Below are positions 59,121 through 64,000 of a DNA stretch of 64,000 bases, piece after piece (within the stretch, counting starts at the first letter, position 1; the number at the start of each line of letters is the position of its first letter). The position numbers and the translations under genes are program-made. Location of the stretch: NCBI RefSeq assembly GCF_027580225.2, contig NC_073340.2:21584001-21648000 (forward strand). Direction: 5' to 3'. The stretch is from Misgurnus anguillicaudatus. Lineage: Eukaryota; Chordata; Actinopteri; Cypriniformes; Cobitidae. The notes under the pieces were generated by a model. The model saw only the letters and a program-made list of their open reading frames with translations. It was not told the origin of the DNA and ran no database searches.

Positions 59121-61781
59121 GTGAGGAATGTCTTTATTACTACTTGCACTTTAAATGTATTTATTGTATTGTGTTCAAATTCTCGTTTGAGATTTAATTT
59201 GCCGCGCAATGATGCTGAGGTAAGTTAACGTTAAAAGCGGAATAAAAAACAAGACGCACTGAACTTGATCATTATCCAGAAAATCGTTTAAGTCGTTCAA
59301 GCGTCGTTGTTTCTGTATTTTAAACATTGTTTACAGTTTGTCACTTTAACTTCGTAATTTTAATTTAACATTTTGACATGTTTGTGATTTTGGTAATAAA
59401 TCATAAAAAGTTCTGAAACGTCTAAGTAAAATGTAATGGCTCAAATTGCACTGCAGCTAAGATTTTAATAAAATCAAATAACATATTTTCAATAATTTGT
59501 TTATTAAACTGATAAGTTACTACAGTATTCATTTTTTTGTAAATAGGTGACCCTCTTTACAATCAGATCTGTACATTAACCTGTAGTATTAGGCTGTGTC
59601 AGTAGTCATGATAACGTATGTTTCGACATTAAGTCGGAATACTTTTTGTAAGTTATAGCAATTTAGTATAAAGTATTAATAAGTTAGTTAAAATAATGAC
59701 TTGCACATCAACTTTGATTAAACTTCAGCGCCTGAATTAAAAAAATTTGACTTTTTTTACAGTATAAAGATAACAGTAGTTTTGCACAGTCTAGGAACAA
59801 ACAGCTACTTGTTGAATCCCGCAAATAAATTGTTTTATATGTTGGGATAAACTGTTACAATTTGTCTAAAATGCTAAAAACATTTCTTTAAGCATAATTT
59901 TAACAACAAATTTCATTTTAGTATGTGAACGTGCTTGTGTAGGCTACTTAGGTTTTTAAAATTCCTGTTAATATTAAAGGCGGTGAGAAAAAATATTAAT
60001 CATTTTGTCTTTTAATCTGTTGAAAGTAACCGACTAATATACTTCCTCTATGGCTTTGATTCACATACGTTGCAATTGCTTATGGTCTGTTTGTCAGAGT
60101 CATCATGAAAACGCTTAGAAACGTTTATTTAGTTAAATCTGATGCATGCTATTTATAGGTATTAAAAGCATATTGATCTGACAAAGTAAACCAGCACTCT
60201 TTCATGAAGCCTAAGGGGATACACTGTAGAAAAGAGCTTAAACAATCATCTATGTTTTGTTCTCAAAGTGGTTTTTGGTTGCTAAATATTGTACTCTATT
60301 TGAAACTGAGGTTAGGTTGTGCTTCACCTCTTTATTCAAACCAATAAAAAGCATGCGAAAGTACAAACTGGTCATTTTGATCCCTTCTAGCATCAATCAG
60401 CTTGTTATCAATTATCTGTAAGTTTGTTTAACTTTCTTTATTAAGTGATTAATTAGCATTGTGATTAAGTGTGATGTTATTTGAGTCCTTTGTGATTATA
60501 GGGACATTGCTATAATGTAATCATAATAGTTTTTCTTTATTTTTCCTTCTTTTTGCTCCCTACTGCATGGCAGAAATATATTCTGGTCCGGTGCCCTGTG
60601 TTCAACGATCATTGTCTGGATTATTAGTTTGGGGGTAAAGGTTGGCCATCTCTTAAGGATGTGAAATAAGATTATCTGGACTGAATGGGCGCTCTGTGCA
60701 ACCTGGCTTTTGGCTCTTTGCAAACTCTGTGGTCTAATCGGGTTGTGAAGAGAGATGCAGAGAGAGATAGAGGGAGGAATAGGTTTACTAATCACATGAT
60801 CTGGTGTCTTTGACAGCTCTTGCTTAGCCTTTTGTGTGAGCGATGTCGCCTAAGGCAGTAGGTGATAGGTAAAGCCTTCTCGCTATTGTGTTTTCTAGTC
60901 TAGTACAGTATGTGCGCATTAGGAATCATCTCCATTCTGATTCGTACAAATCCCCCTCGAGATCTGGTTCTGAAATACTGAATTTCCCCCTGTCATGTAC
61001 TTGTTGAGTGCGGGATTGACACTTAATGAAAATAATTGGGGGATGTCAAGAACGGGTGGGAGTGGCTACATTTTTGTCGGTCTTAGTAGCCATATTTTGC
61101 TTCAGTAATGCATTTAAAAAGATTTATGATTGACAAGAGGCAAAAACTGCAAACAGGGCTCTGTCCTCAGGCTATCTTGACCTGTAGCACCGGCTATTAT
61201 ATAGATCTCATAGAAGTTGTTGAGCCAGATATATTGAAGGGGTGAGGGGTTAAAGTCTGCAGCTGGACTGTGTGGGAACAGAACTCGGTAGCCTAGTAAA
61301 GGGCAGAGGACACAACTCCCCTTCATTTGAGGGATCCAGGCCAAAGGATCCCTCAGCGGAGAGATAAACCTTCACGGTCAGCACAGATCAAAACGTGTAG
61401 GCATCCAAGGGTTATTTGGACAGTTTAGGCCTGGTTTAAGTTACTAAACAAATAAGCTGGTAGTAGCTCATGCATTGGTTACTCAATCCAGCTGGCTGTG
61501 AGAGATTGACATGTGTGGTAATGTTTTCAAAACTGTGTGACAGAATTTTTGCATCCAATATATTTTATTTTGGTTATCAAGTCTAAGAAGTAATTAGCTA
61601 CATGTATTTGTAGAAATTGTGATTGTTGGTGTTTTGAGAATTTCATACTACTACAATATTTGTTATGATTTCATTTTGCTTTTTTGACATGCAAGCTGGT
61701 ATCTGACAGATTTTTTATAAGTTTATGCAAATCCTGTTGATCCATGTTTTTCTGGAATGATCTGAGGACATTCCAAAGAGC

Positions 61782-62152
61782 ATTGGGTCTCATTCACTAA
61801 GCATGCGTACGCACCCATGGATGTTTTAACTTACAAATCATGATTTAGCAAAAACCTTTATACTACAATTTGTTTTATATGTATACAAAAATGTAAGAAC
61901 AACTTAGACCACATGTACCCAATAATCATAAACAAGGAAAAATATATAACACATATATATTATAGGGTTCTTTTTCCTTGTTCATGTTTATTGCACACAT
62001 GTGGTCTAAGTTGTTCTTACGTTTTTGCAAACATTAAGAAGACATTTTAGTATGTAAGTTTTTGTTGAATCATGATTTGTAAGTTAAAACGTCCGTACAC
62101 ACATTTTACGAACAAATTTGTGCGTATGCTTGCTTGGGGAACGAGACCCAAT
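61782..62152. mobile_element. 371-bp long-TIR foldback element in epas1 intron 1
   Basis: attgggtctcattcactaag and its right-hand counterpart gaacgagacccaat. Inverted blocks gttttaacttacaaatcatg / catgatttgtaagttaaaac and acttagaccacatgt / acatgtggtctaagt run to the centre. Confidence 0.85.
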
Positions 62153-62439
62153 GTGTGTGCCACAACTGAAGCAAGGGAATCCGACCTTTTGTACAAAAGA
62201 GCTGGCATGATCAGTTTTACAAATTAGCTTATTTGATTAGTGACCTAAAAATATTATATTATAAATAGTGTCTTAAATATTTCTTATTTAGTGCACAACA
62301 TTACATTCCCACAAACTGTGTTTACTTCTAGATCTAAATTAGATTTTGAGTTAAGAAACTTAATACTATTTATTTTTGTTTTCTTATTTCTTGGGATACT
62401 CCAGCAAGAAAATGAAAATTACCCTATGATTTACTCACC

Positions 62440-62690
62440 CTCAAGCGATCCTTGATGTCCTTTTTAAAGCCAAAAAAGTGCACCCATCCTTCACAGATTT
62501 AATCCACACGGGTTAATAAAGGCTTTCTAAAGGTAACAGATGCGATTTTGTAAGAAAATTTCCATATTTAATAATTTTATGACCCATAATACCTATAGCT
62601 TCGGCCAAGGCGCATTCACAAAACGACTTCTTTTTCGTTTAACCAACGTTAGGGTGCATTATCGCTACCTACTGTGTTAGATTAGTGGTG
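62440..62690. repeat. Dispersed repeat fragment
   Basis: atttactcaccctcaagcga and later blocks resemble part of a common cyprinid DNA-element family. Ends missing. Confidence 0.4.
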
Positions 62691-64000
62691 ACGAGAGTGA
62701 GTTAGTTGGCGTACTCTCCAGGAACAATATGTCTATTGAATCACCCCAAAGCCTTGGTTGACCTTTCTTATTTATTCAAACACTGCAGATCACAGATTTA
62801 AGATGTTTGGGTGACTTATTCGTTTTAAAACTGATGTTTTTTTGTTGGTTGCAGACAGACTGCACTCATTGAGTGTGGGGGTTTAAATGGAAGTAGCCAT
62901 TTCTCATTTAGCCCAGAGGAAAAGCTGACTGTAAGTTCAAGTTTATTCCCATGGGTTTGACCTTTTTATCAGCCACTTCCTGTGAGAAGAACCCATGGTT
63001 AGTAGAACTTAGAATGACAGAGAGGGCCATTTTGAGGTTGCCAAATGTGCAACAGCATAATAGAGGGCAGATTATCACATTCCTGCTACACGCTGTGAAC
63101 ATTTTAAAATCACTACCAGAGCTCCGCCATCCTTAGCCAGGAAAAAGGAAATTTGCACTGGGAGACTACTGGAATTGCATCACAATATCCAGGACTCATC
63201 CTCTTACAAACACTGAAACTGTGCCCAAGACACGTGCCAGGCCAAGTATAAGTCAGTGTGTTGTGATAGTCAGCATTGTGGAGAGCGGTTGTGGTGTTTT
63301 ATCTTCCACACTAAGTGTGACTTGGTTTTTTTGTGAGGGTGGCATACCGCATACAGGGGCCAAAGAGAGTTCACTTCTCTCTGCCACGGGCCTTCAACTC
63401 CCACACATTGGCAAGCCACAAACCGCTGAATTGCTTCATTTGGCAACATATGCTTTCTCTCTGGAGAGATAAATGAGGGCAGATTTATCAAAAGATCTGT
63501 TTTCGTGAACAAAGCATCTATTATGCCTTATTACAGTAAGTCTTCTTAAATGCACGATTAATGCTCCCATTTTTCCTGTGTTTGCAAAGCTTTGATTGTG
63601 TTTACGGTGTGCAATACAACATGTTCATGTTTCGTATGTACAAAAACGCAGTTCTTTTCACACAATTATCTCTATACCGCTGTTTTCACTGTCCTAAAAA
63701 CGGTTGATGTCCTCCTTGTTCTATGATATGTAGCTTGCTTAGGTGTTGTGATTTGACAGCAGCTTAGCTTAGACAGAGCCGTTTGAGCTTAGCTGGCGAC
63801 TGACGTATTCCTGTGGGCTGAGGTTAGTTAAAAACTTATATTGACGTCATATATCCAGGAAGTAAAGGGCTGTGGTCCGAACAGGCCATTCTCTGTAGTC
63901 CTTGAAAAGCGAATTCTGTTAAATAAAATATATCGCTTGGCATTGAACTTGGAGCTTTATAATTTTGCAGGCATTATTAATGCTCTAACAGCAACCTTAC

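Larger units (their letters stand above)
59121..64000 (+). other. epas1: epas1 intron 1 (5' part)
   Basis: Non-coding to the end of the window; no further exon with bHLH similarity was found. It contains a 371-bp foldback element (61782-62152) and a repeat fragment near 62440-62690. The rest (59121-61781 and 62690-64000) shows AT-rich unique-looking sequence without a feature I can name. Confidence 0.75.

Overview
The window is animal nuclear DNA from a bony fish, most likely a cypriniform (carp or zebrafish relative). Exons are short, introns follow GT-AG, and the intergenic and intronic DNA is crowded with DNA-transposon families and tRNA-derived SINEs of the kind familiar from zebrafish. 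There is no bacterial-style gene organisation. Nearly all long open frames are chance frames in repeats or microsatellites.

Gene 1 (plus strand, 5024-54881, 3' UTR to about 57.2 kb) is the novel protein kinase C epsilon gene (prkce; which teleost paralogue is not resolved). Fourteen coding exons were placed by splice sites, phase and protein similarity. They encode the last 621 residues: end of the C2 region, pseudosubstrate, C1A, C1B, V3 hinge, kinase domain, AGC tail. The first coding exon (most of C2) lies upstream of the window. Introns of 20.6, 7.7 and 9.6 kb hold most of the repeats.

Gene 2 (plus strand) starts about 1.9 kb after the end of gene 1. Its first coding exon (59095-59120) encodes MTAEKEKK and ends two bases into the next codon, as in EPAS1 (HIF-2 alpha). 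PRKCE and EPAS1 are neighbours in the same orientation in human, so the synteny agrees. The 5' leader carries a recognisable iron-responsive element at 58886-58921. The rest of the window is the start of epas1 intron 1.

Region by region: 1-1426 is a 26-bp minisatellite (about 55 units) in prkce intron 1. 1.5-5 kb holds hAT-like, PIF-like and TTAA-type MITEs. 5-25.7 kb (intron 2) contains several families and a striking rearrangement at 10.2-11.5 kb (tandem duplication with an inverted templated insert). 25.7-30.8 kb is the exon-dense regulatory-domain and kinase N-lobe part. 30.8-48 kb (introns 10 and 11) has long TA repeats, a Tc1 remnant and a three-level transposon nest. 48-55 kb is the kinase C-lobe and tail. 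55-57.2 kb is the 3' UTR. 57.2-58.5 kb is a repeat-bearing spacer. 58.5-59.1 kb is the epas1 promoter and leader.

No novel protein system was found. The most interesting items are the epas1 iron-responsive element with a potential upstream frame ending inside it, the minisatellite made of E-box and HIF-core-like words, the templated-insertion junction, and a long RNA hairpin beside a prkce splice acceptor. Repeat family names are from memory and structure only; no database was searched.
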